From NCBI GenBank assembly GCA_009377605.1, contig WHTT01000011.1, positions 63,010 through 108,273 of the forward strand: a stretch of DNA of 45,264 nucleotides, written 5' to 3'. Below, one piece after another: positions 1 through 8,409 of the stretch; position 1 is the stretch's first letter, and each line of letters starts with the position of its first letter. Both the position numbers and the translations under genes were made by a program. The notes under the pieces are model-generated. The model did no database searches. It worked only from the letters and a program-made list of their open reading frames with translations, and was not told the origin of the DNA. The stretch comes from Luteitalea sp. Lineage in GTDB: Bacteria; Acidobacteriota; Vicinamibacteria; Vicinamibacterales; Vicinamibacteraceae.

Positions 1-135
1 CACCATTGCGCCGAGCCAGACCCGGGTCGCCCCGAACCGGTCGGCCAGCGCCCCACCGGTGATCAGCATCGCGCCGAGCCCGAGCGCGTACCCGCTGATG
101 ACCAGCTGCAGGCTGGCGATTCCGACCCCGAGGTC
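1..135 (-). other. In-frame MFS (DHA2-type) transporter segment joined to the receptor
   Basis: In the same minus-strand frame as the receptor, the last 45 or so codons read DLGVGIASLQLVISGYALG, then GAMLITGGALADRFGATRVW. This matches the TM2 to motif-A region of 14-TM drug:H+ antiporters (GG-L-ADR-G-R). TonB receptors contain nothing like this helix plus GGALADRFG loop. The change falls around DLGVGIA, a string plausible in both families, so the joint may lie in a short shared sequence. It could be a genuine recombination or an assembly misjoin. The rest of the transporter would lie left of the window. Confidence 0.75.
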
Positions 136-2325
136 CGAAAACTCGTCGCGCACGGTGAAGCCGGGATAGAGCACGATCCCGCCGAGATTGGAGAAGATCT
201 GGCTGTAGAAAATCCCAAAGCCGGAGCGCAGCACCGTCTTGTCGTCGAGCGAGTACGCCGCGCCGATTCGAGGCGCGAAGTTGACCTTGTCCCCTTCGAT
301 GTCGAGTGTCCGTGAGGCGTTCTGGTTGGCCACGAGCAGCCGGCCGGTCTCCGGGTCGAGCCGCGAGTAGATGTCATTGTCGACCCACATCGGCGACTCG
401 TACTCGTAGCGCACGCCCATGTTCAGGGTGAGCGTCGGGGTCACCTTCCAATCGTCCTGGACGTACACGCCGAGGTTGTAGTTGCGCCGCCCCGTCATCG
501 GCTGGGGCAGCTCGTAGTCGGCAGTCTTGGCCGCACCCAGGAGGAAATCGGCCATAGCGTTGACGGCGTTCCCCGAGGAGCTCGTCGGGGATGTGATCTC
601 GCCGTTGAAGTCGTAGATGCCGGCGAATCTGGCACCAGGATTGAGCACGTTGAACTGGTTGAAGCGGAGCTGCGTGCCGATCTTGAGCGTGTGGGAACCG
701 CGAAGCCATGTCAGGCCCATTGAGGCCTGGTAGTTGTTGTTGATCTGACGACGCAGCGTGTTCGAGTTCATGCCGAGATCATTGAAGCCCGAGATGTTCA
801 GATGAGGCGTGCCCGGAAAGGCGGAGCGCTCGATGCCGAGGACCTCCGGCACGTCGATCCCCTGGCTGCGCGGATCGATTCTCGGGTCGTCCCGCATGTA
901 GCCGAAGCGCGCTTCGGTGACGACCGTCGGTGACCAGGTATGGGTCCAACCTACGGCCGTCTGGTAGCCCTTGCTAGCGCTGTCACCGACGGCAGGGTCA
1001 AGTGGGCCTGGGATGATCTGCGCGGCTGGCGAGTCGACGCGGTAGTGCGTAAAGCGTCCAAACAATCGGGCTTGCCGGCCCGCGTTGTGATCCACGCGCG
1101 CCGTGAGCTCGTTCGTCGAGGGAACCCTGGACTCGCTGAACACGTAGTTCGAGACCCGTCGTCCGCTCGCCGGGTCTGGGGTGCCGGCAGCGTTCGGCTC
1201 TGGCAGCAGCGCCATGATCTTCGCGGCGGCCGGGTCGATGCGATTTGTCGGGATCCGATTGCCTGGGAATGGTTGGCCAGTCTGCGGATCAATCACAGTC
1301 ACCGGGGAGGCCGAGAAATCGCCGGATCGGAACGCCATGTCCGGAATCGTCGAGATCTCGGTCGATGGTTGGCTGCGCCTCAGCCCCTCATAGTTCGCGA
1401 AGAAGAAGGTCCGATCGCGACCGCTGAAAAGCCCCGGCAACGTGACAGGACCGCCGAGCGTGAAGCCGAACTGATTGTAGCGGTCCCGAGGCTTCGGGTC
1501 GCCTCGCAAATTGTTGAAGAAGTTGTTGGCGTTGAGCTTCTCGTTCCGGAAGTACTCATAGAGGCTGCCTCTGAACGCGTTTGTGCCCGAGTCGACCACC
1601 GCGTTCACGGAACCGCCGGAGGTGCGGCCGTATTCGGCGGAGTAGCTCGCCGTCAGCACCTTGAACTCGCGGAGCGCCTCGGTGGATGGGCGGCGCGTGA
1701 GGCCGCCCGTCGAGCCGGAGACGACCGAAACCCCGTCCACGGTGAATTCGCTGTTCAGCGTGCGGCTGCCATTGATAGAGAGCTGGGCCGGGTTGATGCC
1801 TGTCGCGGCGCCGCCACTCGACACGCCGCCGACCAGGGTCAGGAGGCTCAGCACGTCGCGACTGGGCAACGGCAGATTCTGCACCTGTGACGTGTTGATC
1901 GTGAGCCCCTGCGAGGAAGTCTCGGACTCGAGGCGACCGAAGCTCTCACCGACCACCGTCACGGTTTCTTCCAGCTCACTCGGATCGAGCGTCGCGTTCA
2001 CGCGTGCCCGCTGGTCGACCTGCAGGCGGACGCCCTGGATCGCAACCGTCTTGAAGCCTTCGAGCTCGACGAGCACATCGTACGTGCCGACCGCCAGTGC
2101 CGGCGCGAAATAGGCCCCGCCGCTGTTGGTGACGTCTTGCCACGCCACCACGTTCGTGGCTGCGTTCGTGAGGGTGACCGTCGCGCCGGGGAGGACGCCA
2201 CCGGTCGAGTCCGAGACAGTCCCGGACAGCGAGGCGGTCAATGTCTGCGACTGGAGGGCTGCCGCGCTGGCGAGCATGAGCAGGCAGGCAGCAAGCCAGA
2301 GCCTGGAGTACCTGACGAATGTCAT
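1..2325 (-). CDS. TonB-dependent receptor (Oar-like), 3' end replaced or cut by window edge
   Basis: Outer-membrane receptor of the Oar/CarboxypepD_reg type, which imports large substrates with energy from TonB. The frame is open from the ATG at 2323-2325 to base 1. A GGGGTGG box about 8 bases upstream supports this start. Residues 1-27 are a signal peptide. About 28-110 form the carboxypeptidase-regulatory beta-sandwich (LSGTVSDSTGGVLPGATVTL). The plug follows (VQNLPLPSRDVLSLLTLVGG, then FTVDGVSV and SAEYGRTSGGSVN), then barrel strands such as RTFFFANYEGLRRSQP and APRIGAAYSLDDKTVLRSGF. About 730 residues of receptor are present, while the family usually exceeds 1000. Near base 110-150 the reading frame changes character without a stop and reads as a major-facilitator transporter (separate entry). 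The barrel C-terminus is therefore missing here. Receptor identity is firm; the substrate is unknown. Confidence 0.9.
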   Translation of the reverse strand, partial: MTFVRYSRLWLAACLLMLASAAALQSQTLTASLSGTVSDSTGGVLPGATVTLTNAATNVVAWQDVTNSGGAYFAPALAVGTYDVLVELEGFKTVAIQGVRLQVDQRARVNATLDPSELEETVTVVGESFGRLESETSSQGLTINTSQVQNLPLPSRDVLSLLTLVGGVSSGGAATGINPAQLSINGSRTLNSEFTVDGVSVVSGSTGGLTRRPSTEALREFKVLTASYSAEYGRTSGGSVNAVVDSGTNAFRGSLYEYFRNEKLNANNFFNNLRGDPKPRDRYNQFGFTLGGPVTLPGLFSGRDRTFFFANYEGLRRSQPSTEISTIPDMAFRSGDFSASPVTVIDPQTGQPFPGNRIPTNRIDPAAAKIMALLPEPNAAGTPDPASGRRVSNYVFSESRVPSTNELTARVDHNAGRQARLFGRFTHYRVDSPAAQIIPGPLDPAVGDSASKGYQTAVGWTHTWSPTVVTEARFGYMRDDPRIDPRSQGIDVPEVLGIERSAFPGTPHLNISGFNDLGMNSNTLRRQINNNYQASMGLTWLRGSHTLKIGTQLRFNQFNVLNPGARFAGIYDFNGEITSPTSSSGNAVNAMADFLLGAAKTADYELPQPMTGRRNYNLGVYVQDDWKVTPTLTLNMGVRYEYESPMWVDNDIYSRLDPETGRLLVANQNASRTLDIEGDKVNFAPRIGAAYSLDDKTVLRSGFGIFYSQIFSNLGGIVLYPGFTVRDEFSDLGVGIASLQLVISGYALGLGAMLITGGALADRFGATRVWLGAMV

Positions 2326-2576
2326 GACATACCACCCCTGTCAGTAGAGAGCGAATGGGAATTCCTGTGACAGGACTCTACTGGTAGACTCCTCACCTCG
2401 TCAACTCCAATGGCACTGGTGATTGCGCGCATGATCACGCACACTGGCGAGGAGGTACGCGGCTGTGCCAGAACGTGATCGTTCCCGAAGATAGATTACC
2501 TCTTGGAACCTGTGGCAGCTCTATGGCTTTGCAACGTGGCCTGCGTCGCCGTTCCCGTTGCGCTCCCCTTCCCCAC

Positions 2577-5210
2577 TCATTCGCTTCTAAGTGCAAGGTT
2601 GGGATCGATGCGTGTCGCGCGCCAGGCCGGGCGTGCCGCAGTGAGCACCGCGACGATTGCGACCACAGTGGCGGATCCCACGAGCGTGACGCGGTCGAAC
2701 GGCTCGACGTGGTAGAGAAGGAAACGAAGGGTGGCGGTGACGGCAAGCGCACCGAGAAGACCGATGGACGCGCCAATGACGGTGAGCACCGCACCCTCGC
2801 GAAGGACCATGGCCAGGATGCGGCTGGCCGAGGCGCCGAGCGCCATGCGCACGCCGAGCTCCCGCGTCCGTTGGGAGACGAGATACGCCAACGTGCCGTA
2901 GAGGCCGACGCCAGTGAGGAGCAGCGCGGCGGATGCAAATCCCATGAGGACGAGCATCGTGAACCGCGTGTCGCTCATGGCGTCGGCGACGTACTCGCTC
3001 ATCGGCCGGATATCGAACACGGCGCGACCGGTGCGGAGAGGCTCGATCGTGCGTTTGATAACCGGGCCAATTGCTTCCGCGCTCTGCCGTGTCTCGATGA
3101 CGAGCGACATTTCGACGGCGTAGACATGATAGGGGACGAAGAAATGTGGCGTGGATTCGTCGTCAATCCCCGACATGCGAACGGCATTCGTCACGCCAAT
3201 CACCTCGAGCACCTCACGGTCCCGGCCTTGCTGCATGACCAGACGCTTGCCGAGTGCGCCTTCCGGCCAAAGCTGTCGCGCGATTCGTCGATCGATGACG
3301 ACGACCGGCCGCTGGGCGTCGAGGTCGTGCACTGTAAAGTCTCGTCCCGCAAGCAGCGTGATCTGCGCGATTCGCAGATAGCCGGGCATGATCGTCTGCA
3401 TTGTCCCCAGCGACAGCGGTGCTCCCTCATCTCCGTCTCGTCCGTAGCGCCTCGTGAGCGGGGCGAACGGCAGCGGGTATGCGGCGCTCACCGCCTCCAC
3501 GTCAGGCAATTCCCGCACGCGCTCCATGGCTTCGCGGTAGAAGGCCCAGCGATGCGAAGCGTCCGGAAACTGACGCAAGCTAAACGGGACCTTGGCCGTG
3601 AGCAGATTGGAGGCGTCGAAGCCAATCGGGGCATACACGAGATTCACGAACGTGCGAATCATCAAGCCGCCGCCCACCAACGGCACAATCGATAGCGCCA
3701 CCTCCGCAATCACGAGCCCATGCTGGAGCCTACGCGTGGCCGGTGCTGACGTCTGCGATCGAGTGGCTCCCAGCGCGTCGGGCCGTTGGCGGGCGGTCGT
3801 CTTCAGTGCAGGCAGCAGGCCGACGACGAGGCTCGTCGCTGCCGAGAGCGCCACGGCATAGACAACAACCGGGCCGTCCATCCAAATGTGTGACTGCCGC
3901 GGCAAATGGACCGGACGCAGCCACTCGACCAGATACAAACCGAGATAGCCTGCCAACAAGCCAACACTGCCACCGACAGCGCCGAGCAGCACGCTCTCGG
4001 TGAGCAGTTGTCGCGCGAGCCGTGCTCTGCCAGCGCCCAGGTCGAGACGAATCGCGAGCTCGTGGTCACGACTCCTATTCCGCGCCAACATCAGGTTCGC
4101 GACGTTCACGCACGCGATCAGCAACACGAAGCCGACCGCACCGGCCAGGGCGACGAGCGCTGGCCTCGCCTCCGCGGTCAGTGCTTCGCGAAGCGGGCGC
4201 ACGGCCAGCCGTAGCGTCTTGTTCCGATACGCGTCGGGATGATCTCTGACGAAACGTGCGGCGAGGGCGTCGAGCTCCGCTTGTGCCTGGTCGAGAGTCG
4301 CACCGGGCGCCAGCCGTCCCAGGAGCGGATAGCCCCGGTCGGTCGGCGAGTCACCGATGTCAGGCCATGGGAACCAGACGTCAATCTGTTCGGTGATCCC
4401 CGCTGATCGCGGAAGAAACAGCTGCATGCCGGGGCGAAGCACGCCAACGATCTGCATTGTCTTGTTGTTGACGTTCACGGAGCGTCCCACAATGTCGGGA
4501 TCCGCGCCGAATCGGCGGCGCCACAGATCGTGGCTTATTACAATCCGCATGAGGCCGTTACGAAAGTCCTCCGCTGTGTGCAGCTCACGGCCGAGCGCCA
4601 GCGGCACGGCACCGAAGAGCGGGAGCACATCGTTGGTCACGCTGGCGGCAGCGACCCGTTCTACCTCGCCATCGACGTTCACATGGGCATCTGGGCCGGC
4701 GATCGTCGAGACGTGGTCGATGAAGCGACTCTGCCCGCGAATGTCCCAGAACTCCGCCGACGCCGCGCCCGCGTCCGGCACACCACCGACATCGACCCTC
4801 ACGAACACGATGCGATCCGCATCCGGATACGGGAGCGGTCGCCACAGCACCGACCGCACGACGCTGAAGGTCGTCACGTTCGCGCCGATACCGAGCGCGA
4901 GTGTGAGCGTCACGACGAGAGCGAACCCCGGCGAGCGCCAAAGGCTGCGCCATCCATACCGAAGGTCCTGCAGCGTGGTTTCAACCGCCGATCCGACCCA
5001 CGCGCGCCGAACGCCTTCCTTGACCTGCTCGACGCCGCCCAGCTCGATGAGCGCCTGCCGTCGCGCCTCGTCTGGTGCCAAGCCGCTTCGTTGGTTGCGC
5101 GCTGCCAACTCTTCGATGGCCCCCTGCAGCTCCTCGGCAAGGTCGCGCTCGAGGCGCGATCTGCCCAGAAGCGTGTTGAAGAAGCTCGCAATCCTGCGCG
5201 TCAACGGCAT
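2577..5210 (-). CDS. ADOP-family ABC transporter permease (MacB/FtsX-like), 877 aa
   Basis: Inner-membrane permease of the Acidobacterial ADOP type, thought to pair with a MacB-like ATPase in efflux or lipoprotein work; the substrate is unknown. Residues 1-75 are the charged N-terminal prefix (GRSRLERDLAEELQGAIEEL, EARRQALIELGGVEQVKEG). TM1 follows at about 100 (GFALVVTLTLALGIGANVT), then the periplasmic MacB_PCD domain (about 115-330). A first FtsX block lies at about 355-450 (LIACVNVANLMLARNRSRDH), then a second periplasmic domain and a second FtsX block (about 745-870) ending in the typical TRIDPNLALRSE tail. The length fits the full two-FtsX family. It lies 69 bases downstream of the padR gene on the same strand, with a hairpin repeat in the gap, so the pair is probably one operon controlled by that regulator. 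No ATPase gene is adjacent. Confidence 0.93.
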   Translation of the reverse strand: MPLTRRIASFFNTLLGRSRLERDLAEELQGAIEELAARNQRSGLAPDEARRQALIELGGVEQVKEGVRRAWVGSAVETTLQDLRYGWRSLWRSPGFALVVTLTLALGIGANVTTFSVVRSVLWRPLPYPDADRIVFVRVDVGGVPDAGAASAEFWDIRGQSRFIDHVSTIAGPDAHVNVDGEVERVAAASVTNDVLPLFGAVPLALGRELHTAEDFRNGLMRIVISHDLWRRRFGADPDIVGRSVNVNNKTMQIVGVLRPGMQLFLPRSAGITEQIDVWFPWPDIGDSPTDRGYPLLGRLAPGATLDQAQAELDALAARFVRDHPDAYRNKTLRLAVRPLREALTAEARPALVALAGAVGFVLLIACVNVANLMLARNRSRDHELAIRLDLGAGRARLARQLLTESVLLGAVGGSVGLLAGYLGLYLVEWLRPVHLPRQSHIWMDGPVVVYAVALSAATSLVVGLLPALKTTARQRPDALGATRSQTSAPATRRLQHGLVIAEVALSIVPLVGGGLMIRTFVNLVYAPIGFDASNLLTAKVPFSLRQFPDASHRWAFYREAMERVRELPDVEAVSAAYPLPFAPLTRRYGRDGDEGAPLSLGTMQTIMPGYLRIAQITLLAGRDFTVHDLDAQRPVVVIDRRIARQLWPEGALGKRLVMQQGRDREVLEVIGVTNAVRMSGIDDESTPHFFVPYHVYAVEMSLVIETRQSAEAIGPVIKRTIEPLRTGRAVFDIRPMSEYVADAMSDTRFTMLVLMGFASAALLLTGVGLYGTLAYLVSQRTRELGVRMALGASASRILAMVLREGAVLTVIGASIGLLGALAVTATLRFLLYHVEPFDRVTLVGSATVVAIVAVLTAARPAWRATRIDPNLALRSE

Positions 5211-5230
5211 GCCGCACCTTTCCCAGGGAG

Positions 5231-5250
5231 GCCCGACCTTTACGTCGGGC
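5231..5250. repeat. Hairpin repeat GCCCGAC-N6-GTCGGGC
   Basis: Perfect 7-bp inverted repeat with a 6-base loop (CTTTAC), in the gap between padR and the ADOP gene. A near-identical hairpin (GCCCGACC TTGA GGTCGGGC) occurs at 14806-14825. The two copies suggest a dispersed palindromic (REP-like) repeat. Lying inside a probable operon, it could also trim or attenuate the transcript. There is no T-tract. Confidence 0.6.
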
Positions 5251-5279
5251 GTCGATATAGCACGAGAGCACGGACGTCG

Positions 5280-5627
5280 TTACGTCGATTCGAGCACGAG
5301 ATTCATTGCGGCGACGATGCGCTGCCAGCTGGCCGTTTCGGCCTCGAGCTGACGACGACCGGCGCGCGTGAGCGTGTAGGTCTTGACCCGCCGCTTATCG
5401 ACGGTCTCCTCCCATCGTCCTTCGATCCAGCCTTCTTGCTCGAGGCGATGCAGGGCGGGAAAGAGCGATCCCGCCTTCACCTGGAACGTTCCACGCGTTG
5501 TCTGGAAGATGCGTTCTGCCACGGCAACCCCGTGAAGTGGCTGAAGCTCGAGCGTCCGCAGAATCAGGAGGTCGAGTGTGCCCTTCAGCAGCGCCGTCTG
5601 GGGCTCCGGTATTTGATGCTTCGCCAT
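5280..5627 (-). CDS. PadR-family transcriptional regulator, 115 aa
   Basis: DNA-binding repressor with a PadR winged helix. The fold is visible as TALLKGTLDLLILRTLELQP, LHGVAVAERIFQTTRGTFQV, then KAGSLFPALHRLEQEGWIEG and the wing (RRVKTYTLTRAGRRQLE). The short C-terminal helix (SWQRIVAAMNLVL) is the dimerisation helix of the small PadR subfamily. The ATG at 5625-5627 has GGGGAG six bases upstream. The gene precedes the ADOP permease, the classic PadR-ADOP arrangement in Acidobacteria, and is divergent from the secreted protein at 5751. A palindrome in the shared upstream region (5685-5701) is the likely operator for autoregulation. The effector is unknown. Confidence 0.93.
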   Translation of the reverse strand: MAKHQIPEPQTALLKGTLDLLILRTLELQPLHGVAVAERIFQTTRGTFQVKAGSLFPALHRLEQEGWIEGRWEETVDKRRVKTYTLTRAGRRQLEAETASWQRIVAAMNLVLEST

Positions 5628-5684
5628 GATGTCTCCCCAGAGCCATCCTTGTCTGGTGTGGTTGACTAAGAGTATCGAACAGCA

Positions 5685-5701
5685 ATATAGTTATTCTATA
5701 T
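5685..5701. promoter_or_regulatory. Candidate PadR operator (ATATAG-N5-CTATAT)
   Basis: Perfect 6-bp inverted repeat ATATAG TTATT CTATAT in an AT-rich island between the divergent padR (start 5627) and the secreted-protein gene (start 5751). It lies 58 bases upstream of padR. The position and AT-rich dyad fit an autoregulatory PadR site. TATAG/CTATA half-sites recur upstream of the second ADOP gene (39682-39705). Function is inferred. Confidence 0.55.
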
Positions 5702-5750
5702 CACGGGTGACTGTCGCGGCAAAGGGATTCTGAGAGCAGGAGGAGGTAGC

Positions 5751-6191
5751 ATGGTTCGCACAGGTATATCGATACTGGCAGTGGTACTGACGCTGGCTCT
5801 GTTGGACGCCGGCGCGAATGACGTAGCGGGGATGCCCGCGCGAGCGGTTCCGGACGCCCCGGAGTCCAAAGTCAAGACATGGACTGGTTGGTTCTCGGAT
5901 CTTCAATGCGCGGCGCCCCGCATTGCGCGAGGCGATATCGGTCCGAACAACCCTGACTGCGTCAAGCGCTGCCTGAAGGATGGTGTCACGCCAGTCTTCA
6001 TCAGCGAGCAAGCCAGGGCGCTGTTCGAGGTAAGAGACTACCCATCCGTCAGCGCCGACGTGGGGTACCACATCGAGTTAACAGGCACGCTAGACGAGGC
6101 AGGCAAGGCAATCTCCGTGCGGTCGGTGAAGCGCCTCGAGTACGTTGGGGCGTTCTGCGCCTTGCCCAACAAGAACGCAGGAAGGAAGTAG
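5751..6191 (+). CDS. Secreted cysteine-containing conserved protein, 146 aa
   Basis: Small exported protein of a family common in Acidobacteria, without known function. The ATG is preceded by AGGAGG with seven bases between. Residues 1-23 are a signal peptide (ILAVVLTLALLDAGAN). The mature part carries the family pattern GWFSDLQC, then NPDCVKRCLKDGVTPVFIS, then a beta-rich end (YHIELTGTLDEAGKAISVRS). Relatives read G-W-(I/V)-(S/T)-D-xx-C, xxxC-xxxC, xGxxVxxxG, which suggests a small OB-like or beta-barrel domain with paired cysteines. It is divergent from padR across the palindrome at 5685, so it may be co-regulated with the permease operon. Family assignment is by pattern only. Confidence 0.75.
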   Translation: MVRTGISILAVVLTLALLDAGANDVAGMPARAVPDAPESKVKTWTGWFSDLQCAAPRIARGDIGPNNPDCVKRCLKDGVTPVFISEQARALFEVRDYPSVSADVGYHIELTGTLDEAGKAISVRSVKRLEYVGAFCALPNKNAGRK

Positions 6192-6251
6192 AGGTTCTCG
6201 AGCACGACTTTGTCAGCCCCGACAATTCATTTCGGAAACCAAGAAATCCAA

Positions 6252-7754
6252 CTATTGCCCGTCACGTGGGGACGCCTTCTTCCACGAGCGACATCGCGAC
6301 CGACCTTTCATCGGAAACGCCCCGACTGGGGGGACGGCCACTGGGCGATCTCGTAGCACGTCGAGCGCGTAGGCCAGGTCGAGCCGTTCACCGAACCAGT
6401 CGGGGGTGGCCGTGCGCGGGCCAATCCTGATGCCCGCGGCCATCAAGCGCCCGGTATTCGGCGCGAGTGGATCACGGACATGACGGTCACAACCGTTCCA
6501 GCGCGCGACGGGCGGTGAGGCTGGCAGCGGCCGGCCATCGGGGCGGCAGACGTCGACCGTGCCATCCAGGCCTCGCGTGAGCGTGAAGCCTTCTTCATGT
6601 ACCGCCCGATGGTGGCGTTTGCAGAGCAAGGCAAGATTGGTCAGCCGCGTCGCGCCGCCGGCGGACCAATGGTGAAGATGGTGGGCGTCACAGTGCCGCG
6701 CCGTGCAGCCGGGAAACTGGCAGTGGCGATCGCGGGCGGTCAGTGCGCGGCGGATCGCTGGGGGAATCGTCCGCCGCTTCCGGCCGACATCGAGCACGCT
6801 GCCGTCTGGCGCATGCCGCATCACCACGGTCGACGCATCGCAGGCCAGGCGCCGCGACGTTTCAGGTGAAACGTGCGTCCCATCCATATCCTCCAGCACC
6901 GCTTGGCCGGCGTCGGACGCAACCGCCTCCCCGTCGGCCGTTCCAGCGTCCGCTGTCAGCGTGTCCTCGTCGACGTGGACGACCACCTGATACCGATCGC
7001 CCGCTGTCCCCCGATCCAGGTCACTCGCCAAGGCGCTCTCGGCGAGGAGCCCGAGGGCATCCGCCCGGCGTTGGGCGGGGGTCACTTCCGCCGTGGCGTC
7101 GTCGCGCGGGTCGGCCACGCTTTCGCGGAACAGCCGGTCGCTCGCCGCCTCGAGCGCCCGTTGCACCACGGCCCCGAGCTCCGGTGTCAGCCGGCCGCGG
7201 ATCACCAGCATCCCGTCGTCATCCACCCAGGTCTGGAGCGATCGCTGCTCGTGGCGCCGCGCGGTCTCCCGGGCCTCCTCCAGCCGGTCGGCGCGGCGCC
7301 ATGCGCGGACCAACCGCTCCACGTGCGCTGCGGTGCCGCCCCGCGCCGCCCCCACGAGGCGCGTCTCATTGTCAGGGGTCGCGATCCTGGTGACGGCGCG
7401 AACCTTCGAGTACGAGAGCTCGCCCCGTTGCATCGCGGCACTGATTAGAGGCAACCTCGCGAGGGCGCGCGCCACGCGCACCTTCTCGCGCGCCGCGCCA
7501 GGGTCGAGGCCGGTCCGCCAACTGAGCCAGTGCGCGCAGGAGAGACAGCCGCCGTCGTTCCAGCCGGCACGCTCATCGAACCGGCGGATCAAGACCAACA
7601 GCTCATAGGTGGCCGCCTGGATGCGCGCGGAGAGCTCGGCGATGGCATCGCCCAGTCGCCCGATCTCTTCCTCGGCCGGAGGAGTCGCGCCGCCGGGCAC
7701 CGGCGTGGGGATCGAGGGATCAGGGGTGGGATCGAGGCGTGCTGACGTCGACAT
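6252..7754 (-). CDS. DUF222 / HNH endonuclease-domain protein, 500 aa
   Basis: Member of the DUF222 plus HNH (13E12-repeat) family, abundant in actinobacteria and some Acidobacteria and often suspected of links to mobile DNA. Residues about 35-330 are the helical DUF222 part (SCAHWLSWRTGLDPGAAREK, VARALARLPLISAAMQRGEL). The nuclease lies at about 345-395: RDRHCQFPGCTARHCDAHHL, HHW, NLALLCKRHHRAVHE. This contains the two CxxC-like zinc pairs and the H-N-H catalytic residues, so it looks active. The C-terminal 70 residues are low-complexity and basic. The start at 7752-7754 is the first ATG of the open frame; its ribosome-binding site is weak. It stands alone, with no toxin, transposase or integrase beside it. 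Confidence 0.85.
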   Translation of the reverse strand: MSTSARLDPTPDPSIPTPVPGGATPPAEEEIGRLGDAIAELSARIQAATYELLVLIRRFDERAGWNDGGCLSCAHWLSWRTGLDPGAAREKVRVARALARLPLISAAMQRGELSYSKVRAVTRIATPDNETRLVGAARGGTAAHVERLVRAWRRADRLEEARETARRHEQRSLQTWVDDDGMLVIRGRLTPELGAVVQRALEAASDRLFRESVADPRDDATAEVTPAQRRADALGLLAESALASDLDRGTAGDRYQVVVHVDEDTLTADAGTADGEAVASDAGQAVLEDMDGTHVSPETSRRLACDASTVVMRHAPDGSVLDVGRKRRTIPPAIRRALTARDRHCQFPGCTARHCDAHHLHHWSAGGATRLTNLALLCKRHHRAVHEEGFTLTRGLDGTVDVCRPDGRPLPASPPVARWNGCDRHVRDPLAPNTGRLMAAGIRIGPRTATPDWFGERLDLAYALDVLRDRPVAVPPVGAFPMKGRSRCRSWKKASPRDGQ

Positions 7755-8137
7755 GCACCATCATAACCCCCGGCATTTTCCACCGCGTGTACGCCCCTAG
7801 GTGCCACGACATCGGTCCGAGGGTCTCCGCGACCTTCACTGGGCCGGCGCCGGCCGCCATATGGGTCGCATGCGTCTCGAGGAGGCATTCAGGCGCGGGG
7901 ACCGAACTGCGACGCACTCGTCGACAAAATCCTGTCAAGCGAAATCGTGGGTCTCGGATTAATTTCGGATGTGAGAAAGAAGTGCCGGCGGGAGCTCGGC
8001 ATCCATCTTGCCCTTGCGAAGCCAAGTTAGGAGAAGAGCACCTCTCCACGTTCCAGCTAGTCCCCAAGGATGTTCTCTATTGCTATCCCACAGGTCTTGT
8101 GGCAATCTTGTGTGGTCATCCAATAGGGAGGCGTCGC
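7755..8137. other. Intergenic stretch, no gene recognised
   Basis: About 380 bases between the HNH gene and the ADOP stub. I see no convincing coding frame. A 14-bp perfect palindrome (GGCCGGCGCCGGCC, 7842-7855) is the only notable structure. Confidence 0.5.
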
Positions 8138-8256
8138 GTGAGGGGACTGTGGCGATTCTGGAGCCGCGTGCGTGGCATGGTCGGCACGCGCGGCGATGCG
8201 GAACTGGCGGACGAGATCGAGTCGCATCTCCGGATGCAGGTTCGCACCACTCATGA
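8138..8256 (+). pseudogene. ADOP permease N-terminal stub (truncated)
   Basis: GTG at 8138-8140 with GGGAGG six bases upstream begins VRGLWRFWSRVRGMVGTRGD, then AELADEIESHLRMQVR. This is the charged N-terminal prefix shared by ADOP permeases (compare GRSRLERDLAEELQ in the gene at 2577). After about 38 codons the similarity stops and no membrane domain follows. The rest of the permease has been lost. The frame stays open by chance into the next gene. The intact start signal suggests a recent deletion. Confidence 0.7.
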
Positions 8257-8341
8257 AAGAGCCGTCGTAAGGCGGCGCGTAGGCGACTCATATGGGATTG
8301 CAATAGAGATGACACAACTCCGCGCCGGCCGGCAACCCGGA

Positions 8342-8362
8342 AAAAGGAACCCGGTTCCTTTT
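8342..8362. repeat. 21-bp perfect palindrome (AAAAGGAACC C GGTTCCTTTT)
   Basis: Ten-base arms around a single C, 48 bases upstream of the DUF1684 start. It could fold as a hairpin with an 8-bp stem and 5-base loop, and the T-rich arm makes it terminator-like for plus-strand transcripts. It could also be a dimeric protein site or a palindromic repeat; the sequence alone does not decide. Confidence 0.5.
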
Positions 8363-8409
8363 CGGCCCGGGAGCTTCTGTTTGGGACCGGGAGCAGGTAC
8401 ATTGAGACG

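Noticed and set aside
940-1890. 316-codon plus-strand frame
   Set aside because: Lies wholly opposite the receptor gene, whose minus-strand frame has clear plug and barrel motifs.
2475-3695. 406-codon open frame on the plus strand
   Set aside because: Antisense shadow of the ADOP permease at 2577-5210; composition is Arg/His-rich with no family motif.
4530-5669. 379-codon plus-strand frame over the ADOP head and padR
   Set aside because: It crosses two well-supported minus-strand genes and their gap; a shadow.
7842-7855. GGCCGGCGCCGGCC palindrome
   Set aside because: A GC-only 14-mer in a GC-rich genome is weak evidence; no second copy or context.
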